Both the position numbers and the translations under genes were made by a program. DNA of 36,617 nt, taken from an uncultured bacterium. GTDB lineage: Bacteria; Verrucomicrobiota; Kiritimatiellia; RFP12; UBA1067. Shown in pieces: positions 8,909 through 18,395 of the stretch (positions are counted from its first letter, which is position 1; every line of letters starts with the position of its first letter). The notes under the pieces are model-generated. The model saw only the letters and a list, made by a program, of their open reading frames with translations. It made no database searches and had not been told where the DNA came from. The stretch is taken from contig CAIZQW010000096.1 of the NCBI GenBank assembly GCA_903935195.1, positions 1-36,617 on the forward strand, given 5' to 3'.

Positions 8909-8986
8909 GGGTTGACATTGTTGACGGTGTGTTGCGACCGTGTTGAATGTGCAAGAACCCCATCAATGCGGTCAACAGGGTCAATA
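8909..8986. repeat. Imperfect inverted repeat (GTTGACATTGTTGACGG ... CGGTCAACAGGGTCAA)
   Basis: 13 of 16 positions complementary by hand alignment; surrounded by further GTTGAC/GTTGAA-like words. Confidence 0.5.
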
Positions 8987-9042
8987 CGATCACAACCCAT
9001 TCCCGCTCGACAGGCGAGACGCTTATCGCTACACTGTTGCTC

Positions 9043-9951
9043 ATGAATTTTTCGTATATTGGTGAGATTGCGGCACTGGCAACCGCCTTTCTCTGGATGC
9101 TGAGCGCCTTATGTTGGACTGCCGCAGGCGAGAGGATCGGATCCCTTGCCGTGAACGTAATACGCCTCCTGGTGGCATTGCCCATGGCAATGGCGTATCT
9201 CTGGGTGACAGAGGGGGTCATCGCTCCATTCTCCGCATCGGCAAATACGTGGTTCTGCCTCTCAATCTCTGGGATGCTTGGCTTTTTCGTCTGTGATCTC
9301 TTGCTTTTCAGATCGTTTCTCTTGATCGGTCCGCGGCTCGGGATGCTGATCCTATCTCTGGCGCCACCGATGACGGCGTTGATCGGAAGGTTTTTTCTGG
9401 AGGAACATCTGACCCTACTCAACTGGCTGGGGATGTCGCTGACCATCGCCGGGGTTGCCTGGGTCGTGCTGGAGTCGTCTACGCAGGAAGGGGCTGGCCG
9501 CCGCTATGTGTTTACCCTGCGCGGCGGGCTTTTGGCACTCTTCGCCGCAGCTTCGCAGGCGTGTGCCATGGTGGTGGCGAAGATGGGGTTGAAAGAGAAT
9601 ATCTCTGCCATTGCCGCCACTGAAATACGGCTGATTGCGGGGCTCGGATGCTTTCTGCTCTTGCTACTCGTCCTGCGGCGTTATCCAATGCTGTTCAAGG
9701 CGGCGCAGGATCGTCGCGCAGTGAGCATCATTGTATTTGGCGCGCTTGTCGGCCCCGTGGTGGGCGTGGCGATGCTGATGGTGGCGATCAGCCATATTCA
9801 AACAGGGTTAGCCCAAACCTTCCTAGCCCTCTCGCCCGTACTAATCATCCCGTTCATGCGTCTGCTCTACAAGGAGCGCATCACGGTTCACGCAGTGGCT
9901 GGCGCCCTGCTAGCCTTTGCCGGCATCGCCCTGCTGTTTGTAAAGAAATAG
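9043..9951 (+). CDS. EamA/DMT-family transporter
   Basis: About 10 hydrophobic segments, with EamA-like repeats ('GPRLGMLILSLAPPMTALIGRFFLEEHLTLLNWLGMSLTIAGVAWVV' and 'LALSPVLIIPFMRLLYKERITVHAVAGALLAFAGIALLF'). Start set at MNFSYIGEIAAL; the ORF track starts at 8947. Confidence 0.85.
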   Translation: MNFSYIGEIAALATAFLWMLSALCWTAAGERIGSLAVNVIRLLVALPMAMAYLWVTEGVIAPFSASANTWFCLSISGMLGFFVCDLLLFRSFLLIGPRLGMLILSLAPPMTALIGRFFLEEHLTLLNWLGMSLTIAGVAWVVLESSTQEGAGRRYVFTLRGGLLALFAAASQACAMVVAKMGLKENISAIAATEIRLIAGLGCFLLLLLVLRRYPMLFKAAQDRRAVSIIVFGALVGPVVGVAMLMVAISHIQTGLAQTFLALSPVLIIPFMRLLYKERITVHAVAGALLAFAGIALLFVKK

Positions 9952-9989
9952 GACTCTTGAAGGCTTGCAAAAAAACGAACGCAAAAACC

Positions 9990-10439
9990 TTATCCAATCG
10001 TATATTCGTCAACATGCTGAAAATCGGTCACAAAGATATATTTTGTCACCTGGATCTTGACCATTACACAGTTCGGTGTTGTGACAAACTCCTTTAACGA
10101 CGGGTGCTTTTGGAGATAGAGCGTACGTGCTTCCTCCTTGAATTCTGGCGCGATCTCCGTGGCTGTTCCTAAAACAGTCAACGCTTGAGCCTCAACAAGA
10201 TCATTAGCCTGATTGGTCTGGTTATTGACCAGAAGCGACACCCGAGGAGAGGCGCAGATATTCCTAAACTTCTGAGTCTCGCGAATGGTTGGAAAATAAA
10301 TGCTTTTGGCATCCTCCGACACAACATAGCCAACCAATGAGCAATAGGGATACTCCTGCCCCTGTGTTGCCAGCACCCCAAAGAGCTGCGCCTGCAGGAG
10401 GGTTTTAATTTGAGCCAATAACGTTTTTTTTGATTCCAT
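9990..10439 (-). CDS. Pyridoxamine 5'-phosphate oxidase-like (FMN-binding split barrel) protein
   Basis: 'FGVLATQGQEYPYCSLVGYVVSEDAKSIYFPTIRETQKFRNICASPRVSLLVNN' is typical of the PNPOx-like family. Confidence 0.8.
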   Translation of the reverse strand: MESKKTLLAQIKTLLQAQLFGVLATQGQEYPYCSLVGYVVSEDAKSIYFPTIRETQKFRNICASPRVSLLVNNQTNQANDLVEAQALTVLGTATEIAPEFKEEARTLYLQKHPSLKEFVTTPNCVMVKIQVTKYIFVTDFQHVDEYTIG

Positions 10440-10531
10440 ACCCTTTTTAGTATAAACGACCCTCCATCAGATTGTCCAACGGATTCCATCTAGCCCACCT
10501 GTGAAAAAGGAAAACAAAGCAAATTTGCCCT

Positions 10532-10559
10532 TTTACAACGCGTACACTTTTAGTATGAT
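10532..10559 (+). promoter_or_regulatory. Putative sigma70-type promoter: TTTACA - 16 bp - TATGAT
   Basis: -35 at 10532-10537 and -10 at 10554-10559, upstream of the aldolase-like gene. Confidence 0.6.
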
Positions 10560-10563
10560 TACC

Positions 10564-10584
10564 GCCTTTTGATTGACAAAAGGC
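10564..10584 (+). other. 5'-leader hairpin GCCTTTTG-ATTGA-CAAAAGGC
   Basis: Perfect 8-bp stem with 5-nt loop, followed by TTTT; begins at the predicted transcription start. Confidence 0.6.
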
Positions 10585-10625
10585 TTTTAAAGCTAGCAGA
10601 TGACCCACGAGGAGGTACTACGCGT

Positions 10626-11594
10626 ATGGATAAGAAAGGCACCTGGTTGACCTACAGACCCGACATCAAGATTTTAGACTGCACGATCCGCGATGGCGGA
10701 TTGATGACGGATTGCCATTTTGACGATTCCTTTGTGAAAGGGGTTTATCAGGCGTGCGTGGACTCTGGCGTGGACTACATGGAAATCGGCTACAAGAGTT
10801 CGAAAAAGATCTTTGCGCGTCCTCAATATGGGGACTGGAAGTTCTGTGATGAAGAGATGATCCGGCGTATTGTCGGCGACAATCCCTCTTCGCTGAAAAT
10901 AGCCGTGATGGCCGATGCTGACCGTTGTGACTACCACACCGACTTCAGTGCGAAAAAGGAGAGCGTCATTGACCTCGTCCGTGTCGCGACCTATATCCAC
11001 CAAATCCCGCTGGCGCTGGACATGATTAAGGCTTTTAATGATATGGGATATGAGACCACCGTCAACCTCATGGCGGTATCCGTGGTCAATGATGGCGAGT
11101 TGAACGAGGCGCTTGAGATTCTTTGCAAGAGCGAAGTACAGACCATTTATTTGGTGGACAGCTACGGTTCGCTCTATGGAGAGGAAGTGCAGGCACTCAC
11201 CCGTAAATATCGTGGCTTTGCAGAGGCGGGCGGCAAGCAAGTGGGTATCCACACCCACAACAACCAGCAACTCGCGTATGCCAATACCATTGAAGCATTA
11301 ATTCTTGGCGCCAGTTTCTTGGACTGCACCATCGGTGGTTTGGGCCGCGGCGCGGGCAACTGCCCCACGGAGCTCCTGTTGGGCTTTCTCAAAAATCCGC
11401 GCTACCATGTGCGTCCCATTATAAAATGCTTACAGGAACAGATCGTGCCGCTTCGCCAGAAGGTGCAATGGGGCTATGATATTCCCTACATGTTAACGGG
11501 CCAGCTCAACCAACATCCGCGTACCGCCATGGAATTCCTCGACGGCGAAACCCCGACAGATTACCTCACATTCTACGATCAGATCATTGAATAG
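10626..11594 (+). CDS. Aldolase catalytic domain protein (HMG-CoA lyase / 4-hydroxy-2-oxovalerate aldolase-like)
   Basis: 'ILDCTIRDGG' opening, 'IYLVDSYGSLYGEEV', 'GIHTHNNQQLAYANTIEALILGASFLDCTIGGLGRGAGNCPTE' HMGL-like motifs. GAGGAGG upstream of ATG at 10626; the track ORF starts at 10569. Confidence 0.85.
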   Translation: MDKKGTWLTYRPDIKILDCTIRDGGLMTDCHFDDSFVKGVYQACVDSGVDYMEIGYKSSKKIFARPQYGDWKFCDEEMIRRIVGDNPSSLKIAVMADADRCDYHTDFSAKKESVIDLVRVATYIHQIPLALDMIKAFNDMGYETTVNLMAVSVVNDGELNEALEILCKSEVQTIYLVDSYGSLYGEEVQALTRKYRGFAEAGGKQVGIHTHNNQQLAYANTIEALILGASFLDCTIGGLGRGAGNCPTELLLGFLKNPRYHVRPIIKCLQEQIVPLRQKVQWGYDIPYMLTGQLNQHPRTAMEFLDGETPTDYLTFYDQIIE

Positions 11595-11600
11595 CGGGGG

Positions 11601-11640
11601 TAGAGGACCGAGATCAGAGGGCTGAGGTCGGAGGTCAGTC
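11601..11640. repeat. Degenerate short-word repeat (GAGATCAGAGGGCTGAGGTCGGAGGTCAG)
   Basis: Successive GAGxTC/GGTC-like words between the aldolase stop and the TerB-like stop codon. Confidence 0.5.
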
Positions 11641-12204
11641 TTCACAGGCCACTGTAAAGGCGGCCTCCAACTTATCGAGCATGGCCTGCTCAGCATCGGA
11701 AATCTTTCCAAAGCCAAGAAATCCCCCTGCTGCTTCAGCAATACCACGGGCATCAGCCATCACATCCGCTTTAAGCGTTTGCCGCTCGTCTCGCGTCAGC
11801 TGTCCAGACAGCGCTTGAATATAAAGCTCCCAGGCTGTAAAGAGCTCAGGAGAGGGTTTGTTAATAATCCACGCCTGAAGGATCTCTGGATCCACCTGAC
11901 ACGTATGCATGCCTGGTTTATACACGGAATTTAAGAGGAGCGCTCGTTCGTTATCGTGGAGCTCGCCATCCGCCCATGCTATTTCGATCAAGGGAATCAT
12001 CAGCAACGTTGTAAGGATGTCTGGTCGGATATCCAGATCAACGAGCTTCTGAAGGACGGCATCATCCGTGATACCTGATACTGCTGAGAGATTCTCCTTG
12101 GTTTCCTGCATCAGCTCAAGTTTTTTTCTAGCTTCAGCAAGCTTCTTCTCTCGTTCCAAGAAGAAGAGATCTTCCATATTCCTGGCCAATAGTGTTTGAA
12201 ACAT
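11635..12204 (-). CDS. TerB-like protein
   Basis: 'LLMIPLIEIAWADGELHDNERALLLNSVYK' is TerB-like; GGAGGAATACAGCG-ATG start. Confidence 0.6.
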   Translation of the reverse strand: MFQTLLARNMEDLFFLEREKKLAEARKKLELMQETKENLSAVSGITDDAVLQKLVDLDIRPDILTTLLMIPLIEIAWADGELHDNERALLLNSVYKPGMHTCQVDPEILQAWIINKPSPELFTAWELYIQALSGQLTRDERQTLKADVMADARGIAEAAGGFLGFGKISDAEQAMLDKLEAAFTVACED

Positions 12205-12262
12205 CGCTGTATTCCTCCTACATTATAATGTCGACTGAAGGGAGACTCCCCATCAGCGCGAC

Positions 12263-15025
12263 CTAGTTGGATTTTTGTTCAAGAAAGCATCCGCAAGAAT
12301 GGTCATGGTTTTTATCTAAATGTCTGACAGAGGTCTTGGGGCGTGACAGTCGCTTACCAACCTCCAAAACACCCCAAACCAAAAACCCTGTACTCAGCGC
12401 AATCAACAGATCTGGCAGTTTCAGCGGGATCACAGAGAAAAACGAAGCTACAGGCGGAATATAGAGCACAGCCAACTGGAGAATCGTGACCAGCGTGGTC
12501 ATACCCAGCATCAGTGGATTGCTAAATAAGCCCAACGTCAGCAGTGATTCGCGGCTGGAACGGCTCGCGAGAGCCTGGCCGACTTGCGCAAAGGCGAGTG
12601 AACTAAAAATCATCGTCTGCCATTCCGGACGATCATTAAAGTAATACCACCCACCAATACCCAAACCTAAGCCGCCAATCAGGAGACCCACGCAAAGAGT
12701 CTGCACGCCTGCGCCCTTGCTGAAGACACCCTCATTGGGCGAGTAGGGAGGACGTTGCATGGTATCTTTCTCAGACTTTTCCACGCCTAGCCCCAACCCC
12801 AACAAACCATCCGTCAGCAGGTTGAGCCAGAGCAATTGCAAGGGCAGAAGCGGGATTGGTTTTCCGAGAAATGGGGCGATTAGCATGACCATGACTTTGC
12901 CAATATTCCCTGCGACACTGAAACGCACAAACTTTCGAATATTGTCATAAATCGTACGGCCTTCTTTTACGGCTGCCACAATAGTCGCAAAGTTATCATC
13001 CAGCAAGACCAAGTTGCTGGCCTCCTTAGAAACATCGGTCCCGGTGATGCCCATGGCCACACCGATATTGGCGCGCCGCAGGGCAGGCGCATCGTTGACG
13101 CCATCACCCGTCATGGAAACAATATGCCCCAGCTCCTGCAGAGCCTGGACAATCCTGATCTTATGCTCGGGAGAGACACGTGCAAAGACATTGACATTCT
13201 CGACCACGGCTTTAAGTTCGTCGGACGACATCCTCTCAAGTTCCGTCCCCGTCAGCACCAGTCCGTTTTCGGAGATACCCAACTGCCGGCCAATCTCGAC
13301 GGCGGTCAGCGGATGGTCACCGGTGATCATCACCGTACGGATACCCGCACTTTTGGTGAGCGCCACAGCCTCTTTGACCTCTGCACGCGGCGGGTCGATC
13401 ATGGCGAAGAGCCCGATAAAGGTCAGCCCTTGCTCGGTTTCACCAGATGCAGGAATCTGGTCATGGGTTCGAAATGCCATCCCCAGAACCCGCATACCCC
13501 TCGCGGCGAGCTTCTCTACTGAAGCGAGAATCTGGCTTCGCCAAGCTTCATCCAAGCTTTCAACTTTACCATTGACCCAGACATGAGACGAGACCTCCAG
13601 CAGACCATCCGCACTGCCCTTCGTAAATGCCAGATAAGGACTGCTAATTCCCCAGGCATCCAGTTTTCCGATGACCTTATGGACAGATGTCATGCGCTTC
13701 CGTTCACTGTCGAACGGAACCTCGGCCACACGCGGAAAATCAGCCTCCATGTCCTCTTTCCAAAAGCCACGGCGTGCGCCTGCCACTACCAACGCACCCT
13801 CCGTTGGATCGCCAAACGTACGGTACTGTCCTTCATTCTGCGCGATCAGCTTGGCGTCGTTACAGAGAACGCCACCCATGGACAAGAGATCCAGCGAGGA
13901 TTCCGGGGTGCAGGCGGAAGCAAGTTTTACACGGCTAAACTTGATGCAACCTGAATTTGCCATCTCCTCTGTCAAATCGACTGAGTGCCCGACCACATCC
14001 AACACCACAACTGTCATTTTGTTCTCGGTCAGTGTACCCGTTTTATCTGAACAGATCACGGTGACCGAACCAAGGGTTTCGACTGCAGGTAATTTTCGGA
14101 TCAACGCTTTACGCGCGAGCATGCGTTGCGCGCCGAGCGCCAGCGTGATGGTGACCACGGCAGGCAGCCCTTCAGGCACAATCGCAACCGCCACGCTGAC
14201 GGCGGTCAACAGCATATGGCGCATATCATCGCCATTCCAGAGTCCAATAACAAGAATAGCGCCTGCTATCACCAAGCCAACCACCGCCATGTTTTTGCCG
14301 AGCCGGTCCAGGCGCTTTTGGAGTGGCGTGGCCTCTTGGGGCACTTGCTGGATCAAGTTGGCAATTTTCCCTAGTTCGGTCTGCATGCCCGTGGCAACGA
14401 CCAACGCTTGCCCGCGTCCCTGGGAAACGATTGTACCCATAAAGCCCAAATTGCGGCGATCCCCCAAAGGGAGCTCTTCCATCGACAATGGGGCAATCTG
14501 CTTTTCGACTGCCTCGGATTCTCCTGTCAGAGCAGCCTCCTGAATCTGCAGGTTGACCGCCTCAAGCAGCCGCACATCCGCGGGAACAACATTGCCGGTT
14601 TCGAGCAGCAGAATATCCCCCGGAACCAGTTCGTGCGCGGAACATTCAACCAACTTCCCGTTGCGGAGTACCCGGACGTTCGGCACCGATAATTTTTTCA
14701 GTGCGGCGATAGCCTTCTCAGCACGGTATTCCTGGATAAAACCCAACAAGGCATAGAGCACCACAATCGAAAGAATCGCAACCAGGTTTTTAGTATCTCC
14801 CAGAAAGCCAGCGATCACGGCCGCAGCGATGAGGATAAGGACCATCGTGGCGGTGATCTGTTCCCAGAGGATTTGCCAGGGCGTACGCCCCTCTTTTTCA
14901 ATGAGCTCGTTAGGTCCATATGTTACCAAACGCTCTGCTACTTGTGTATCTGAGAGTCCCGAGGCGGAGCCAACGTCAAACTTTTTCAGGACGGAATCCA
15001 CGTCCAGAGTATGCCAGTTATTCAT
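12263..15025 (-). CDS. Cation-transporting (probably Ca2+) P-type ATPase, P2 type
   Basis: TGES, ICSDKTGTLTENKM, MTGDGVNDAPALRRANIGVAMG, IVPEGLPAVVTITLALG. Start at MNNWHTLDVDSVLKKF (15025); the ORF track opens at 15079. Confidence 0.93.
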   Translation of the reverse strand: MNNWHTLDVDSVLKKFDVGSASGLSDTQVAERLVTYGPNELIEKEGRTPWQILWEQITATMVLILIAAAVIAGFLGDTKNLVAILSIVVLYALLGFIQEYRAEKAIAALKKLSVPNVRVLRNGKLVECSAHELVPGDILLLETGNVVPADVRLLEAVNLQIQEAALTGESEAVEKQIAPLSMEELPLGDRRNLGFMGTIVSQGRGQALVVATGMQTELGKIANLIQQVPQEATPLQKRLDRLGKNMAVVGLVIAGAILVIGLWNGDDMRHMLLTAVSVAVAIVPEGLPAVVTITLALGAQRMLARKALIRKLPAVETLGSVTVICSDKTGTLTENKMTVVVLDVVGHSVDLTEEMANSGCIKFSRVKLASACTPESSLDLLSMGGVLCNDAKLIAQNEGQYRTFGDPTEGALVVAGARRGFWKEDMEADFPRVAEVPFDSERKRMTSVHKVIGKLDAWGISSPYLAFTKGSADGLLEVSSHVWVNGKVESLDEAWRSQILASVEKLAARGMRVLGMAFRTHDQIPASGETEQGLTFIGLFAMIDPPRAEVKEAVALTKSAGIRTVMITGDHPLTAVEIGRQLGISENGLVLTGTELERMSSDELKAVVENVNVFARVSPEHKIRIVQALQELGHIVSMTGDGVNDAPALRRANIGVAMGITGTDVSKEASNLVLLDDNFATIVAAVKEGRTIYDNIRKFVRFSVAGNIGKVMVMLIAPFLGKPIPLLPLQLLWLNLLTDGLLGLGLGVEKSEKDTMQRPPYSPNEGVFSKGAGVQTLCVGLLIGGLGLGIGGWYYFNDRPEWQTMIFSSLAFAQVGQALASRSSRESLLTLGLFSNPLMLGMTTLVTILQLAVLYIPPVASFFSVIPLKLPDLLIALSTGFLVWGVLEVGKRLSRPKTSVRHLDKNHDHSCGCFLEQKSN

Positions 15026-15136
15026 GCGTGTATTATCCCTATTCGTGATTGTAGAATCAAGGGGAAATGGAAGTGTCATGCCAAAACTTATTGATATAAA
15101 AGGCTCGTGGACGTGTAGAAAATTCGCAAGCCACGT

Positions 15137-17281
15137 TCAGAACGCATGCAGACGTTGCAGACTAGCCGGCAAGACAGCATCCAACAGTCCAAACAACCAC
15201 AAGATTGTCACCAACACGATGAGTATAACAATCAGAATAAGCCTGTTCCTCGCCACATTATCGTCAGCAAACGGATCGTTCAACTGACGTTCAGCATGAG
15301 CAGGCAACATTGCCTCTGTCGTAAAGATTCGCCCCAGCTTGAGCGTCAGGCGCAAATTACGGTTCACCGCCCACCCGCATGCGTTCAAGATAGGAGCCAC
15401 ATTACGCGCACGGAGCTTAAACCAGGTTAAGATCATGGAGGGGCCGGAAATAATGAGCAACAGCACAACGAGTCCCACTGCCGTCTTCCATAAGGGCATA
15501 CGGGAGAGGGCGCTGACAAACCCCGCCACAGCTGTACTGATCAAGCCTACCGCAATACCCATTGCCGCAGCGGTAGAGGCGATAGCAGCCCCCTCCGCTT
15601 TCTTCGGGGCTTCGACTGGTCCAAAGGTCGTCGTGGTCTCAATCTTCTTGGCGGCGTTCAATAACGTCGCATCCTGTTTGGCCGCCATCACCTTACGAAC
15701 TTGGGCGCCAATCATTCCTGCCATCTTGTTCCAAGGATCCCAAAAGGCCTCTTTGAGGCTAATCGAATGATCAATCACCTTGATGATCGTCGCATCCCAG
15801 TCCTTACCATCGCGATCATAAAAGATACCATTGCGCCCGACCCATAATGTCTTTGCGAAACCCGCTGTGAAGGTGGCGCAGATGGTCCGCGTCTCCTTGG
15901 TTCCCTGACGTGTCAGCGTGCAATAGGCAAGGCAGCACTTACTCGTTGAAGCCTGCCCGGCATGAGCTGTTGCATCATCAACATGAAAGCAGAGTGACGT
16001 TGCACGTGCGTCCATATAAAGGGTCCCCACTTGAAAGATGGCCGTGGCTTTTGGATCATAGAGGTGGGCCATATTTACAAAGTTTCGCAGCAAGGTGTAG
16101 AGAAAAGCGTTCAACCTAAGCACCTTTTCAACTTCGGCGATCTGTGCATTCTCCGTCGCCAATGCCGCGTCCTTGGCAATCAGCGCGTCGACGGATGCCT
16201 TCGCATCGCTCACGAGCAATGCAGAAAGACGTTGCATTCCCAAGGACTCCACCTCGGCACCTGCCTTCGAGTCAAGCCAGGCCTCATAAGGGACAAAAAC
16301 CTCTTTTATGCGCTGCCATTGCGCATCCGTGAGCTTTGTACAATCCGTTCCAAGCACGGGTACGACCACCTCCCATTCGAAAACACTCAATGCCTTAGCC
16401 CAATAGGGATTCACGTCGTCCGAGAGGGGTAACTCACGTGCAGGACCGATCGCGGAGAGAGGGAAAGATGCGATGGCGAGCAAGGACTCAGTAAGATCCT
16501 GATTTGCAAGGGCCGCAAAATTACCCTCCGCAGGATTCAATACCGCAGTAGCCCGTGCATCGAAGGCCGCGAGACGACACCGCGTAAAATAGTCATCTAA
16601 CTTCGTGCGGAGCGCACTCAACGCAGCATAAGCGCTCGCTGTCTTGTCTCCCAACGGCAGGATCACGCCATCGGCACGTTGCGCCCACTCGAGATAAGCT
16701 TTCACTGCTGCGAAAAAAGCATCCGTCTTCGTTTGATCGACACCTGGTTTACCACTGCGGTCCAATTCTGAGCCGAAGGTTGCGATGATTTCGGTGATAA
16801 CCTGTTGCGTTGAAGCATCATCGGTTGAGTCTGAGGGAACAATGCCATCGCCATTAAAACGGGTCTCGGCAAAAATCTTGGAGGTGTCTGTCACGTTCTC
16901 AAGTGATATTGTTTCCGAGGAAGACTTACCCAGATTCGAGAGGATGCGTTTGGCACTTGCCAAGAGAGCCGCGCCCTCGGGAGTCTGTTTATTGAACGCA
17001 GCAAGGCGTAATGTTTCTGAACCCTCCATAAGGGTGTCTAACGAGACAAGGCGAGCAGTGAGCCAGTGGATTGCAGCCAGTAATTCCGGAACGCGAATGC
17101 GTCCATCACCATCGGTGTCAAGTAGTTCAAGCGTTTTTTGGTCGAACCGTATCCCCTTGGTCGGACAACTTAAGACGGTCCAGAGCTTTTGATCCAATTC
17201 CTTCAACTGCGCAATATCCGCGCCGTTGCGAATAAGGACCTGATCTAACCCGCCTGTCCGATAGAATTTCCATGTGTGCAT
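15137..17281 (-). CDS. Large membrane protein with a canonical EF-hand loop; function unknown
   Basis: 'DTDGDGRIRVPE' matches the 12-residue EF-hand loop; second Asp/Gly-rich site 'RFNGDGIVPSDSTDD'; C-terminal hydrophobic helices. AAGGAGGGG SD before ATG at 17281. Confidence 0.75.
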   Translation of the reverse strand: MHTWKFYRTGGLDQVLIRNGADIAQLKELDQKLWTVLSCPTKGIRFDQKTLELLDTDGDGRIRVPELLAAIHWLTARLVSLDTLMEGSETLRLAAFNKQTPEGAALLASAKRILSNLGKSSSETISLENVTDTSKIFAETRFNGDGIVPSDSTDDASTQQVITEIIATFGSELDRSGKPGVDQTKTDAFFAAVKAYLEWAQRADGVILPLGDKTASAYAALSALRTKLDDYFTRCRLAAFDARATAVLNPAEGNFAALANQDLTESLLAIASFPLSAIGPARELPLSDDVNPYWAKALSVFEWEVVVPVLGTDCTKLTDAQWQRIKEVFVPYEAWLDSKAGAEVESLGMQRLSALLVSDAKASVDALIAKDAALATENAQIAEVEKVLRLNAFLYTLLRNFVNMAHLYDPKATAIFQVGTLYMDARATSLCFHVDDATAHAGQASTSKCCLAYCTLTRQGTKETRTICATFTAGFAKTLWVGRNGIFYDRDGKDWDATIIKVIDHSISLKEAFWDPWNKMAGMIGAQVRKVMAAKQDATLLNAAKKIETTTTFGPVEAPKKAEGAAIASTAAAMGIAVGLISTAVAGFVSALSRMPLWKTAVGLVVLLLIISGPSMILTWFKLRARNVAPILNACGWAVNRNLRLTLKLGRIFTTEAMLPAHAERQLNDPFADDNVARNRLILIVILIVLVTILWLFGLLDAVLPASLQRLHAF

Positions 17282-17305
17282 AAACCCCTCCTTCACGCAT
17301 GCTCG

Positions 17306-18316
17306 TTAGAATGACCAGCCGATGCCCAAGGTGTAACGCAGATCCTTTTTCTCTCTGTCATCTGAAGGTTGTGAGTTAAAAGCCAATTGTGCTTTAGCCT
17401 CCATGAAGATTCGTTCGGTCAGCTCTGCATGGAGACCCACATCGGTGTTGAGGAGAAACGCCTGGCAATCTTCGATATTGGGAATAATTTCAAAGTTATG
17501 AAATCCTTTGACAAACGCGTTGAGTGCATAATCAAAATGGTATGCAGCACGGGCAGCCATATAGTCACGCGTATCATCGGGGTTCGTATAGGCCTCATGG
17601 ACATAGGTCAAGCCTGCTTCAGTAAAGAAGTTAGCATCTGCTCGCTCAATCCATTGATAACCAAGACCTGCACCTGGAGTTAAACGCATGTCCAGATAGG
17701 CAATACGATCCTTCTCATACTTCATGTTGGCATAGCCGAAAAACTTTTTCGTGAAGAAGTAGTCGTATTTGCCCTTCAGGAACCAATTGTCCGCAATCGT
17801 ACTGTTATCCCCTGTATTGTTATCACGCTGATTGGCAAAATAGTAACCAGCCCCTAGAGATACCCGTGAATCATCAGAACGCCGCGCTGCATCAGCGCTG
17901 ACGCTGGCCGTGGAACTCTCAGTATTGCCACGAGCCAGCACTGCACCTGCGACGAGCTCACCCGTCCATTTAACTTTTTCTGGATTAATCGTCAAAATAT
18001 CCGCCAACGGGAGTGTCTGCGCTTGTTGAGTCGCTACAGGCTGAACCGTCACGGCCCCCATTGAACCTTCTGAAACCTTTTGCACAACAACGACTCCATT
18101 GGTCTGGACGATCTCGATGGGCTTGTCGGTCGAAAAGGTTTTAATCGCATCCATTTTCAGGGTGAGCGGTCCAGCCACGGTAGAATCAAAGACCATTTTC
18201 CCGCCGGCTACCGATTTGATCGTCCCCGAGAGACGGTCCCCGGACTTAAATTCAACTTGATCTCCATATACAAAAAAAGCTGTCGCACAACCAATGACTA
18301 TCCAACTATTTTTCAT
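17306..18316 (-). CDS. DUF481-family outer-membrane protein
   Basis: 'GDRLSGTIKSVAGGKMVFDSTVAGPLTLKMDAIKTFSTDKP' followed by a beta-barrel-like C-terminus ending in 'YTLGIGWSF'. Confidence 0.8.
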   Translation of the reverse strand: MKNSWIVIGCATAFFVYGDQVEFKSGDRLSGTIKSVAGGKMVFDSTVAGPLTLKMDAIKTFSTDKPIEIVQTNGVVVVQKVSEGSMGAVTVQPVATQQAQTLPLADILTINPEKVKWTGELVAGAVLARGNTESSTASVSADAARRSDDSRVSLGAGYYFANQRDNNTGDNSTIADNWFLKGKYDYFFTKKFFGYANMKYEKDRIAYLDMRLTPGAGLGYQWIERADANFFTEAGLTYVHEAYTNPDDTRDYMAARAAYHFDYALNAFVKGFHNFEIIPNIEDCQAFLLNTDVGLHAELTERIFMEAKAQLAFNSQPSDDREKKDLRYTLGIGWSF

Positions 18317-18395
18317 AGCGCATCTCCTTGATAAAAATCATAACCAACGTGTAGAAAGATTACACGCTCTCTCCAATACTTTCAAGAAGAATAAC

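Noticed and set aside
13671-14543. Plus-strand ORF of 290 aa opposite the Ca2+ ATPase
   Set aside because: Ser/Thr-rich antisense frame; the P-type ATPase motifs are unambiguous on the minus strand.
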